The translations under genes and the position numbers were made by a program. The notes below the pieces were generated by a model. The model ran no database searches. It was not told where the DNA came from and worked only from the letters and a program-made list of their open reading frames with translations. Of a stretch of 64,000 nt of DNA, positions 45,964 through 56,433 are shown piece by piece (within the stretch, counting starts at the first letter, position 1; every line of letters starts with the position of its first letter). The DNA is taken from contig CM069434.1 in NCBI GenBank assembly GCA_035610365.1, positions 102,722,806 through 102,786,805 on the forward strand, in the 5' to 3' direction. The stretch is from Aquatica leii. Lineage: Eukaryota; Arthropoda; Insecta; Coleoptera; Lampyridae.

Positions 45964-48900
45964 TCTTTCTCGTGGCTGTTTCTGTATCTGGATTCAAGGG
46001 TCGCCCCTGGCGATAGTGTACGCTCGTCAGTTCTATAGGACTGAAGGGTACCGGGGAAATAAAAATACCCGGGGTGAACAAAAACCAGAACCAACGTAGC
46101 GTTTGTCCCATATTGGGCGGCTGCAGCGGAGACTACGCAGCTGCGTTTCCAGTACACCTCGAGAGTGGAGATTAAGTAAATCGGAACACTCTATAGGGAT
46201 AAATCACAAGCGGAGATGAAAACCATCAGTACGGCAATGACACAGCGGTGTGGAAAGCCACGGAAAACCACCACACTAAATTATTACGCTGGATAATCAT
46301 CATAGCTAAAACACTTAAAATTTTGACTCTCAGTCCCCGGCAGGTCCCAGACCAGAGGGTACTAAGAATCTCCATTTGAAACGTCCGAAGTATGTTTGTA
46401 TCAGGCAAAATACATAACACAATAGGAGAAAAAGGAAGACTTAACATTGACATTCTTAAGCACATTATCAGCGAGATGCAATGGCCAGGACAAGGAAGAA
46501 GCAACATTGATGATGAAATCGTATACGTAACTCCAAAAACAACACCGAAACGGAGTTGCAAAGATCGCCACGAAAGAAATAGACAAATCCGTAAAACATT
46601 TTGTTCCCTACTCAGATCGTGTGATGTTACTACAGATACAAGGAAATCCAATAAATATCAATGTTATCCAAGTATATGCTCCAAACGCAGAAAAAGAAGA
46701 ACAAGTGGTGAATGAATTCTATGAACAACTCAATAGTGTACTTAGATTGGTAAATAAACACGAAATATGCGTCATAATGGGAGTGGACACGGCCAGTATG
46801 TTGGAGAGCATGAGTTGAGCCAAAGAAACAAAAGAGGCGACAGATTAATAGAATTCTGCAAAGAAGAAAACCTTGCGGTTACTAACACCTATTTTAAATT
46901 ATCGCCGAAAATACTATATACTTGGATTTCTACGGCAGATAATGCTCAGAGAATAATCATAAACCAAATTGACTTTATTCTAATAAACAAACGATTCCAA
47001 AATAGCATAAAATCTGTTAAAACGTACCCCGGCTCCTACGTCAATTTAGATCACACCCCGGTAGTTGCAACAATACGGGCCAAGCTCAAAATTGTTACAA
47101 AGAAAAAAACTAAACAAAGAATAGACGTAAGTCTATTAAAACTACCAGGAAAAGCAATGATGGTAGCACAGAAAATTGACACAGCTCTTCAATAGCGAAC
47201 TCCAAACATATCAGAATCAAGTGATGTCAACAGAATATGGAATAATATAAAACAACCAATCGGAAAAATTGACCAACTCCTTAAAAAGGGAACCCTGGTA
47301 ACTAGCGAAACATTTGACCTAATGTAACGTAGAAGGTTAAAAATAGGCAGAGGCGACATCACTGAATACAAATGAATCCACCGATTAATACAAAAGAAGA
47401 TAAGAACAGCAAAAGTCCTAGATGTCGGACCGCTGCAAAGAACTGGATGCAAAATACGACTATAGGAATATGCATAAAAAGATTAAAAAAATTACAGGAG
47501 AATATCGGCGCAATACCAGTGGCACATTAGTTGATGAAGATGGTAAGACCGCTATATCTGTAGAAGAAAAACTGAAAGTTTGGCAAGAATACACTAAAAA
47601 ACTATTTGAAGACAACAGAAACTCATGGGGCAACGCACATACCTCAGAAACGGGTCCAAACATAACTAAAAAAGAAGTTTTATATGTAATTAACAACGCA
47701 AAATGCAACAAGGCGGCAGACCGTGTCAAAATTCCTACGGAATTGATTAAGCTGATAATAAAAGATAAAATTAACATATTAGTGAATCTATTTGACCTAA
47801 TTTAGCAAACCGGAACGATACCAAGTGAATGGTTGATATCTACATTTGTGACAATTCCTAAGCTGCCTAATGCCAAAAAATGTGGAGACCACCGCATGAT
47901 TAGCCTCATGAGTCACACTTTAAAGCTGTTTCTGAAAATAATACATAGACGAATATATCAGAAATGTGAAGAAGATATGAAGAATACCCAATTTGGTTTC
48001 CGTAATGGTTCTGGAACAAGAAAAGCTGTTTTCTCCATAAATGTTCTAATCCGGAGGTGCAGAGATGTCAACCAGGATGTACACCTCTGTTTTATTGACT
48101 ACCGGAAGGCCTTCGATCGAGTACGCCACGACAAGTTAATGCAAGTTCTAAATGACATTGGCTTGGATAGTAAAGATATAAGAATAATTGGTAATCTGTA
48201 CTGGCACCAAAGAGCAAAAGTAGTCGTAGAGGGCACCACAGTCGAGGAAGTAGATATTTGCCGAGGAGTCGGGCAAGGATGCATCATTTCGCCATTATTA
48301 TTCAACGTTTACTCGGAAGCAATATTCACAGAGGCCCTGGATGAGAGAAAAGAAGGAATGAGCGTAAACGGACAGATCATTAATAATCTGCGATACGCTG
48401 ATTACTAGCGGAAACAGCAGAAGAACTACAGTTGCTGATCACAAGTGATAACGACATAAGCCAGGCTTACGGACTGGATATGAATGTTAAAAAAACAAAA
48501 CACATGGTGGTTACAAAAAAGATAAACATATCAATCAAAGTTCAAAATACAGCAATTGAGCGGACCAAAACTTATAAGTATCTAGTGTGTAACATCAATG
48601 ACAAGTGGGAGCAACACCAGGAAATATAGAATAGAATAGAACAAGCGAGAATTGCATTTGGGAGAGTGCGCCAGCTACTCTCAAACAGAAACTTAAGCTC
48701 GGAGCTCCGTAAACGCATGGTCAAATGTTACATATTTCCCACTGTACGATATAGAATGGAAGCTTGAACCCGGACAGAGGATACGATAAGAAAGATTGAC
48801 GCCTTTGAGTTATGGATATATATACGGATCCTAAAGATCCTTTGGACAGACCACGTTACCAACGTGGAAGTTTTGGGTAAAATGGACACTCCAATTAATG

Positions 48901-49149
48901 CTCAGTGAAGAAAAAGAAACTGGAGTACTTTGCCCATGTGATGCGCAATGAAAAGTACCGTTTGCCCTAACTCATAATTCAGAGCAAGAATGCGTCCAGG
49001 CGAGGTCCAGGTCGTAGACGCACATCGTGGCTCAAAAATCTTCGGCAGTGGTACGGGAGAAGCAGTACATCTTTATTCCGAGATGCGGTTTCCAAAATTA
49101 GAATCGGCCTAATGATCGCAAACCTCCAGTAGGAGAAGAGAAACAAGAA
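45964..49149 (+). mobile_element. RTE-type LINE, copy 2, with 12-bp TSD
   Basis: The element is bracketed by GATTATAAGTTT at 45952-45963 and 49150-49161, a plausible target duplication. It has a GC-richer 5' region (45964-46380), then endonuclease and RT coding to about 49130. It inserted into the mariner element and is therefore younger than it. The tail lacks an obvious poly-A. Confidence 0.8.
46370..49131 (+). pseudogene. RTE endonuclease and reverse transcriptase, broken
   Basis: N-terminus: SGKIHNTIGEKGRLNIDILK (46401-46460), where WNVRSM-type sequence starts the APE domain. INVIQVYAPNAEK (about 46656) and CVIMGV (MGDFNA equivalent, Asp lost, about 46770) follow, then RGDRLIEFCKEENLAVTNTY, a YTWISTADNAQ segment, NQIDFILINKRF and NLDHTPVVATI (SDH motif changed to LDH). 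RT: GDHRMISLMSHTLKLF (47885), GFRNGSGTRKAV, DVHLCFIDYRKAFDRVRHDK (48077), GVGQGCIISPLLFNVYSEAI (48268), then NNLRYADY-stop at 48383-48408, where the YADD active site is broken by an indel. The C-terminal tail reads RPGPGRRRTSW-like near 49000. Multiple frameshifts. Confidence 0.9.
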
Positions 49150-49286
49150 GATTATAAGTTTGTTTCCTGTCAAAATCGTAACTTTTGTTTTGTTTGTGCG
49201 TGTTCAGGGCCAACTAACTTTTATAATTAAATTTGTACTAAGAATATCGGTTATCAGCATTTGAGAAAACATTTTCTTCCTTCTAA

Positions 49287-49955
49287 ACTATGTAGTGTTA
49301 TAAGAGTCAAAAATAAAGATGATGGGCGAGCTTTCTCGTTAAAAATGTTTTAGAACCGAATGGCCACCACCAAAAAAATTATTTAAAAAATACAAAAGCA
49401 TGAAGGCGTTTTTTTAACTCTTCTACAATCATTTTTGTTTCTTTTTTATTACTAAAAGTAGGGAAATCTTATAAAATGCATTTTTTTCAATCATTTCTGA
49501 ACAGCGTAGAAGAATGTGATTTTTTAAGTAGACTTTGAACTCTTCTCACGCTCAGTGGTACATTTTAGTATATACATAAATAGGGTCCAATCGACTTATT
49601 TTGACCTCTACAATAAGTACGTAGTAGCTTTATTTCCCAACAATTTTGGAACACCCGACATACAAGTTACATTACCGCAGCAACCGCGACAATATTACCA
49701 GTTGCTTTATCAGATAATAAACTGGACGCTGTATCATCTAAAAACTAGTAAATTCTAAGTTAAAGAAAAAATATAAATGCAAAAAAGAGGTCTAAGTCAA
49801 AAAATAAGAAGATTAAAAGTAGTGTATCAGTACAGAACGTCATAAGACGCTGAATCGAAGGTGACTAGAACATTTTGTCAGCAGATTAATCAAAATGTAA
49901 GAAAAAAAATCAGTGTACCTGGAAACACTGTCAGTAGGAGAGTAAGTTTTTATTG
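49287..49955. other. AT-rich DNA, nothing recognised
   Basis: No gene or complete element. A short phrase CATTACCGCAGCAACCGC at 49674 recurs at 50290. Confidence 0.35.
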
Positions 49956-49959
49956 CAAT

Positions 49960-50150
49960 ATAATTTTCTATTATGGATAATTCCCGTTTTGTCGTTATCG
50001 CACAAGCTGAGCTTTCGTCACACGTCGCAGTGGACATCTTCAGAGTATGTGTACTAGAGTCTGAAAATGTCCACTGCGACTAGTGACGAAAGCTCAGATT
50101 GTGTGATAACGACAACACAGGAATGATCCAGAATAGAAAATTTTATTACC
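49960..50150. repeat. Penelope-type terminal hairpin (family C)
   Basis: Two arms of about 80 bp, 49960-50045 and 50060-50150, are inverted copies separated by a short loop; each contains GATAACGACAA and a TCGCAGTGGACAT block. The same sequence stands at the 3' end of the Penelope element at 63.7-64.0 kb, so this is a pair of abutting, opposed Penelope 3' ends without coding sequence. Each arm holds a hammerhead-like core. Confidence 0.65.
50010..50045 (-). ncRNA. Hammerhead-like core, family C
   Basis: Minus strand: CTGAAGA (fits CTGANGA), a GTCCAC... arm, a variable loop, GTGTGAC, then GAAA. The stem is weaker than in the 63.8-kb copy. The opposing arm (50058-50100, plus) has CTGAAAA in place of CTGANGA and is probably inactive. 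Confidence 0.4.
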
Positions 50151-50802
50151 AATGCAACCCGTGGAAACCTGAATTCTATTTTTATTGCAGTTTGATGAAA
50201 TCATCTCTGAGCTACATAAATTATAACTCGAGTTCAATAATACTGTTGCCACACAAAATTGACCATAAAAACGCGATATAATGAAATAGCATTACCGCAG
50301 CAACCGCAATAATAATGCGAGTTTTATGCCACCAAGTGTTTTTTTAAGTGGGTATATGTTGCTTCGTTCTCAACTATTCATAGTGTCGTTTAAGCTTTTA
50401 ACCAAAGATTTACGTTTGGGTATAAACCAAGAGGCGTTAAATAAACTGAATTATGCAAGCATTTTACACTGTGTAAGTAGCTGAAAGCAACATATTTAAG
50501 ATGAAATCACCATTTACGTATATTTGCTAAGCGGCGTCTGGCTAATGCAAACTAAACACTTTTAAGTGCAAATAACGCGTATTTTTATTGCTACGTTAAA
50601 ACATCTCGAAGAAGAATCTTGGACGTTTTCCAATAATTTGTCTAAATTATTTGCGTTCACACTTTTAAGTTTCAAAATGAAAGAAAATAAACAATAAATT
50701 AACTAGCACCTCGGTGTTAGTTCTTTCTATAATTAAATTAGAAAAATATACAAACAGTTCATAAATAAGACTTTAACATAGTAAAAAGAAAAAAATATTT
50801 AC
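50151..50802. other. Intronic or intergenic AT-rich DNA
   Basis: Nothing coding. If the exon at 50803-50989 is real, this is the start of its first intron. Confidence 0.4.
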
Positions 50803-50804
50803 CA
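50797..50804 (-). promoter_or_regulatory. Splice donor of the putative host exon
   Basis: Minus strand reads TG|GTAAAT, followed downstream by a T-rich intron start. It is the only strong donor close to the end of the conserved-looking reading frame. Confidence 0.5.
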
Positions 50805-50989
50805 TTAGTGGGCCGATCTAGTAATCCGGAAATTGCCAATCCTTTCGAAAGAAAAACGTTCTTGGCAGCTTGGCACGATAGAGGGTTGGCTCGTGCGGTC
50901 CCCCAAAGGAAAATACACAGTATTAAAAAGACACCCTGTGTCCGTCTCACTAATTTAAAGCACTCGGTCCCATTTGTCACAGCCATCAT
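50803..50989 (-). CDS. Putative host first coding exon, glypican-like secreted protein
   Basis: ATG at 50989-50987 (immediately followed by a second ATG) opens 62 codons. Residues 19-34 (GVFLILCIFLWGTARA) are a clear signal peptide core with a likely cleavage before NPLSC. The mature start, SCQAAKNVFLSKGLAISGLL, resembles the N-terminus of glypicans (Cys, basic residue, aromatic, then KG-hydrophobic), heparan-sulfate proteoglycans anchored at the cell surface; in insects dally and dally-like shape morphogen gradients. The exon ends AATG|GTAAAT, a consensus splice donor at 50802-50801, splitting a codon. The sequence before the ATG is CAAA, a good insect start context. It has no stop or frameshift, unlike everything else in the window. 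The glypican assignment rests on about 26 residues. Confidence 0.5.
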
Positions 50990-51420
50990 TTTGACTACAT
51001 TTACTCAACGAAAGTGAAAAATTAATTTTTTAACTAAAGTCCATTCTTAAAAAACGTTCAAAAAATATCGGTAATCATTTAACTCTAATAGAGACACGAT
51101 GATTTAAACACGAAACGAAAACTCCATCGAAAGCGTTACATCCAACACTAACAACGATTTGTGTCGTTCTGAAATGCATGCTCGTGCACGGAATTTCGGA
51201 TGCCGGTTTTCAAAATGCGCTTGCGCTCAATAGATTTTCTAAACGTCAAGATTTTCTTTCTGTTGATTTACTCGCACTCTGTCGCGTTTTTTTATCCTAA
51301 ACGAATGCGTACCACTAATCAAATAATCAATACGTTGGCATCAGATTGTTACCGTGTCTGCATAATAATTTAAATTCAAGGGTTGTTTCCCCTTTTGAAT
51401 ATGAAATAGGGTAGTCGACT
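50990..51420 (-). promoter_or_regulatory. Likely 5' UTR / promoter region of the host exon
   Basis: Upstream of the ATG on the minus strand, with more CpG than its surroundings (about 51110-51340 has many CG dinucleotides, e.g. ATGCTCGTGCACGG). Depletion of repeats and higher CpG are compatible with a promoter. No TATA box or initiator was identified with confidence. Confidence 0.3.
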
Positions 51421-52776
51421 TTAAAGGTGCTAGATTTATGAGTTTGACATTTTAAATCTATCGTCTTCATTCATAACTTAATTTTTTTCCCAAATCCGGT
51501 TTCGATCGTTTGTTCAATTTTTTAAATAATGAACTGAACGATCAAGATTAAACACCCACCACCGCGGGAAGTGATATCATCTGTTACACGTTTATACTCC
51601 TCTTTAACACATCTATTTTAAGTATCATTTTCCCAAGAAGCCTTGCGGAAAATTCAAATTTGATATTCAATTTTGTAGAAATTTCGCCGACGCGACGGCA
51701 ATCTATCTTGATTATTAAATTACTTGCTTGATTTCAAAATTTTGCTTATTTACATTCAATTTATGTAAAAATATTTGTGATTTAATATTTTAGCAAAACG
51801 GCAACTAACCGGGTAGTTTTTTGTAACATCACAAGCCGGGAGCGGTCTTTGGAATCGCTGGAATATCATCTTAACAATATAATTCACAAGAACTTCAAGA
51901 AGAAACAGAATAAAACAATATTAACGCTATAAGATTTTAGTAAGAATTAAAAAAAAGTTTGTGATACAAATTAAACAAAAATAAATAGTAACACTTGGGC
52001 AAAAAAATTTTTGGCGCCTTTATAGATCAATCTATGAAATATATAAGTTCTATATATAAATTACTCTATTTATCGCCAAAGAATCTCTAATTATAGCCAT
52101 AATTTTTTCTACTGATAACCAGTACTAGCATTTTCCAAAAGTACAGCAAAGTTCTTATAAAATACAATTGATAGATGAGAAGGTCCGAATAAAGGCTTGA
52201 TTTTTGCTAATAATTTTTGAAGTCTTGAAAATCATAATTTGCAATTCACCCTTTGTTAAATATTTCATGCCTAATATGTGATAGGAAATAAGATTTATGT
52301 TGTGTCACACTTTCTTTTTTATTTTTTTGATTTGAGGTAGAATGTTTGGAATATGAGCCTCTAGTAAATTAAAATAAAAAAATTAATGTTTTGTGGAGTA
52401 AGATGTATTGCATTAGATAACAGACATAGACAACACGTTATTGGCAAAAATCACACAATCAATATTCGTTCGTTAGTGTAGTTACGTAATGAGCGAAAAA
52501 AAGCTCTAGGGTGGCAAAATGAAAATTAGGAATCCACGTTAAAGTAAGTGTTCAAAGTCAATTATTATATTAGAACGAGTATGCTACAGGTGGAAAAATC
52601 ATTTAAAAAATCTTGAAATTCGCTTAAAATTGAAAAAAAAAGATGTTAAAGTTAATGTCAAATTTGACAGATTTAGTAATAAATGTAGTACCCACATTAT
52701 ATTTCTGTTAATTTTTTTAAATTTCCTTTAAATAGAATGTAGTTTTACAAAAAGCAACACAAAAAATAATGTAGTA
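51421..52776. other. AT-rich DNA, nothing recognised
   Basis: No coding or repeat structure assigned. Confidence 0.4.
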
Positions 52777-53529
52777 CAGCCATAGTCATTGGAAATGTCC
52801 CTAAAATGAACATTACCGCATTTTCAGTCACATTCTAATAGTATTACCAGTATTTATACTTGTAAATGTACCTTGAGGTTATGTCCTTTTGTCTTGTAAA
52901 TAAAAAAGGGATTACCATTGCTAAATTTTACATGTATTTTTCAAACCATAAGAAAATAGTATTATTTTTATGACCGTATTTATATTTTTATGCGAATAAA
53001 AAAACACACATTTCTTTCTATAATTTTTGATACATACTTATTGATAGTAAAATTTTAAACGTATAAAATCAAGGTAAATTGTAAATAATAATCTAATTAC
53101 TGATTTTATAAAAACAATTTTACATAGATACTATTAATATTTCGCTGTATGTGCAAAATTATTTATAAATAAAGTGAAACTTTTATACTTTAATTTCGTT
53201 TAAATATAAATGATACTATCAAACAGAATTTTCCGGTGTAAGAATAAATATTTGTGCCAATATAATGTAATTTATTTAAATTTTTGTTCACATAGTCACA
53301 TTCTTTTTTTTTGTTTAAGCGGTTAAATACTTCACTTATTCATGAGTATCATAATTACATTTTCGTATTCATTAATATTATTTTTATTTTAATAATTTAT
53401 TTAGGTATTACTCACTTTTGCGTTAATGTGAATAAATAAGCATACGTTTATAAGTACAGTTCATGCTGTAGATTATTTTAATAATATAATTAAATAATGA
53501 TAATATTTTCAGGTGTTTTAAATTGATAT

Positions 53530-54060
53530 CACTATCCCAGTTTCTGATAATTGCACCCTTCATATTTTCAATTGGGTTCAAATCTGGTGATCCGTAACAA
53601 TTCGTGCTGTATGAATAGGAGAATTACCCTGGACTACTTGAATAATTTCCAACTCATCTTGTGGAAATATTCTTCTCACAGAAGGTATCAAGATATTATC
53701 TAAAATATTCAAGTATTGATTTGAAGTAAATCGAGGTGGTGTCACTTGCACTAATTCTCCTGGACCCGCTTGAGATATCCATCCCCACACTCCAGCTGTC
53801 ACTATACCACTTTGCCTATTGGATAAAACATGTTCTATATTGTAACGAGTGTTTTGTGGTCTCCACACTGTAGTTGGAAATTGATCAGTGCTAGAAAATA
53901 CTTTTTCATCTGTAAAGATAACAGTACTCCAATCCAAATTTAAATATTGGCGACAAAAGCGCAACCGAGCTGCAGCATGACGCTCTGTAATGTTAGATTA
54001 CTTGCCGGTTTTCTGCAATGTAAGTTTGATTCGTGTAAACGTCTCTGAATGGTGGAAACA
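53530..54060 (-). pseudogene. Tc1-like transposase, C-terminal part
   Basis: From 54060 downward: VSTIQRRLHESNL (second HTH), then after a frameshift RFCRQYLNLDWSTVIFTDEK with the first catalytic Asp in FTDEKVF (about 53915), VWGWISQAGPGELV, DNILIPSVRRIFPQDE, and QGNSPIHTARIV (second catalytic position, Asp of QDN replaced by Gly, about 53610). About 25 residues are then missing and the frame shifts to SPDLNPIENM (about 53583-53555) with the catalytic Glu. It continues the gene begun at 56433; Penelope copy 4 lies between. Confidence 0.82.
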
Positions 54061-54174
54061 GAGCAATTAATGTAATAGCGAAGGCTTCCACGGCCAGATT
54101 CTATACTAAGATAAGAATGTCTTCCGGGTTTAGACCGTGTCATTGTTGTTGTAACCGAAGTTGCCAACGTTGGC

Positions 54175-55610
54175 TTACCCCATCAGATTCTAAACCACCT
54201 CGTCTATACGGACTTTCCAAAATTTACAAACAAGGTATTCCTTTTCGCCCTATCGTCAGTACTATCCAATCTCCTACCTACAAGCTAGCCAAGTTCTTCT
54301 CCAACATTCTTTGCGAGTTTACAGGTAAAACCTCTTCTCACATCCTCAACTCTCAGCATTTTATTCAACGTCTAGAAACTATAAAACTTGAACCCCAAGA
54401 TCTTCTCGTGAGCTTTGATGTTACTTCACATTTTACTAAAGTCCCTATTAAGGATTCGCTTATTATCTTCAAACAGATTCTGTCTCAACATGGCAAGTTT
54501 GGTTCCTCTTATTGATAAGTGTCTATACTCTACTTACTTCCAATTTGATAACAAGTTTTACAAACAGGTTTCTGGTGCTGCTATGGGTTCTCCTCTATCA
54601 CCTGTTGTAGTTAACATTCTTATGGAATCCTTTGAAACGGTTGCTTTGGAATCATCAATATTAAAACTTAAAGTGTGGTTTAGGTATGTTGACGACACGT
54701 TTATTGTTTGGTCTCATGGTCATCTTGAATTGTCTAAGTTTCTTGATCATCTTAACAATCAACACAAGAGATTCATTACTTTAGATTTCCATAGTAAAAG
54801 ATCTCTTGCATTTCTTGACGTTCTTGTGACTCGTAACCCCGACACACTTCTGGGCTATTCTGTTTATCGCAAATCCACCCATACGGACAGATACCTTCAT
54901 GCTTCGTCTCATCATCATCCTGCACAGAAACGTTCAGTTATTGAATCTTTGGTTTATCGTGCCTTTTCTATTTGCCAACCTGAGAATCTCGACTCGGAAC
55001 TCCGTCATCTTACTAGAATCTTAGTGAACAATGGTTATGTAAAACGAGATATTCATAGAGTTATTAATCGTCGTCTACATCCACGTACTCGATTACCTAA
55101 GGACATTTCTACTCCCGAATTCAACCCAAAATTGGCCTTCTAACCTACATTCACAAGGTTAGAGATTAAATAGGGAAACTTCTTCGTAAGAATGGTATTA
55201 AACCCATATTCAACTCGACAGGCAAAATCTCTCAGATTCTTCCTTCTCTCAAAGACAAATTTCTTTCTTTACTCGCATTTCAGAACATGATCGTTGTATA
55301 AGGAAAAGGTATATTTCCAAGTCTGCGGTTGCTGAACATCATTTTACTACAGGTGACGAGATACATTTTGATAATGTTTCGTTGATTGCCAAATCTCCAT
55401 TCTTTTTCAACAGGAAATTCCGAGAAAGCATAGAAATCATCAAACACCTCAACAACTTCAATCGCGATCATGGTTTTGAGCTCCCCTCTTTGGTTCCCGG
55501 TCATTAGTCATTTATCGAAAACACGCCCCTTATTAACCGTAATCCAATCAGAGTCGAGTTTATCCATCCGTGACAATCCTTTTCCTCTATATACGGAGAA
55601 TATTTTTTTT
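54175..55610 (+). pseudogene. Penelope RT with endonuclease core deleted
   Basis: Starts further upstream in the protein than copy 3: SKPPRLYGLSKIYKQGIPFR (about 54188), LNSQHFIQRLETIKLEPQD, VSFDVTSHFTKVP. A short deletion near 54497 shifts frame; RT continues in 54415-55143 with AAMGSPLSPVVVNILMESFE, RYVDDTFIVWSHG (about 54682-54720), HTDRYLHASSHHHPAQK and INRRLHPRTRLPKD. Around 55262 the segment coding for the GIY-YIG catalytic core (GVYQIPC...YIGETGR in copy 3) is missing; the text resumes at RISEHDRCIRKRY. The rest to the end is recognisable. No endonuclease could be made from this copy. Confidence 0.88.
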
Positions 55611-55823
55611 AAGTCACTTCTACGGAGTTTAGAATCTGGCTTGGTTCACAAGTTGATTACCTAACTCGGTAGTGGTTCTTGTTTTCGTTTGCTTTTCAAG
55701 TTATCGTTTTCTTTCTGACCTTTTCAGAGTTTAGATTATGGCTTGTTTCACAAGTGGATAACCTAACTTTTGAGAAGTTCTTAGTTAGATTTCGGTTGCT
55801 TGTTTGAGTTTTGCGATTTATCT

Positions 55824-55866
55824 CACGCCCTGATGAAGTCCTTTACGAAAATGGGCGAAACGTTGG
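55824..55866 (+). ncRNA. Hammerhead ribozyme core, Penelope copy 4
   Basis: CTGATGA at 55830-55836, the stem GTCC...GGGC (one G-U pair) enclosing TTTACGAAAAT, then CGAAAC. It lies in the direct orientation at the 3' end, in the place where the 41.9-kb arm has lost 26 bp. Confidence 0.7.
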
Positions 55867-55937
55867 CAACTTTGGTTACAACAACAATGACACGGTCCAA
55901 ACCCGAAAGACATGCTTATCTTAGTAGAGCAATTAAT

Positions 55938-56433
55938 ATTCAGCGTTTCCTTTATTTTTTGGCAAGTTGTAAAAGGATTTTGTAATGTATAGCCGAGTAT
56001 GTCCGCATCTTCTTGCCGAGAAGTAATTCTAGGCTTAGGTGGTCTGTTGCTTACAAGTGGCTTATTACCAACTTCCTGACCTTTCGTAATCCATCGCCGG
56101 ATTTGTTTAATCTACAAAGTGTTAAGTTCTTAGTATTAGATTACATTTATCATTAGTACTATATTAAAAGCCATTATACATTATATATGTAGTTAAAAAT
56201 TTGACGTCAATTTAATAGATTCCAATATCTTATAAAATAGTATTGTTAGTGATCATATTTAATACATGCTGACTGTGTTGCAATGCAATGTAAAAAATAT
56301 ACTTTAGAAAAATGCTTATCGATAAGTCAACATGTTGTGATATTGTTTGAGGTGACATTCCTGCTTGTGCCATCTCAACAATACTTCCTCTTAATTCTAA
56401 GGTAGAATCCATTTGCCCTAATCTTCGAGGCAT
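55938..56433 (-). pseudogene. Tc1-like transposase, N-terminal part
   Basis: ATG at 56433: MPRRLGQMDSTLELRGSIVE then AQAGMSPQTISQHVDLSIS, the first HTH of Tc1-type DNA-binding domains. An A/T-rich insertion with stops (about 56130-56310) interrupts it. Coding resumes near 56105 with IKQIRRWITKGQEV, a PPKPRITSRQED linker (GRPRKxT-type) and TLNINCS at 55938, where Penelope copy 4 cuts in. Confidence 0.78.

Larger units (their letters stand above)
44932..49286 (-). mobile_element. Second mariner-type element, split by an RTE LINE
   Basis: The left end (44932-45010) and right end (about 49215-49286) are inverted repeats sharing GAAGGAAGAAAATGTTTTCT and a CCGATATTCTTAGTACAA block. Minus-strand transposase coding lies at 45165-45900. 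The 45964-49149 interval is an inserted LINE; taking it out leaves an element of about 1.2 kb, a normal mariner size. The exact terminal TA could not be fixed. Confidence 0.75.
54072..55925 (+). mobile_element. Penelope-like element, copy 4 (family B), 12-bp TSD
   Basis: Flanked by AGAGCAATTAAT at 54060-54071 and 55926-55937, a perfect duplication within the Tc1-like transposase gene. The left about 100 bp (54072-54175) are an inverted copy of the 3' end, here more complete at the tip (TAATAGCGAAGGCTTCCACG) than the right end. RT/endonuclease coding follows in the plus orientation. The right end stops at the ...CTTATCTTAGT block. Confidence 0.92.

Noticed and set aside
45931-49173. CTGTCAA (7 bp) as target duplication of RTE copy 2
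   Set aside because: The 12-bp pair GATTATAAGTTT lies just inside it, is longer and gives cleaner element ends.
49674-50310. CATTACCGCAGCAACCGC repeated 620 bp apart as a target duplication
   Set aside because: No element ends coincide with it, and 18 bp would be unusual; left as an unexplained short repeat.
50808-51017. Plus-strand ORF overlapping the putative glypican exon
   Set aside because: Antisense of the signal-peptide exon; no features of its own.
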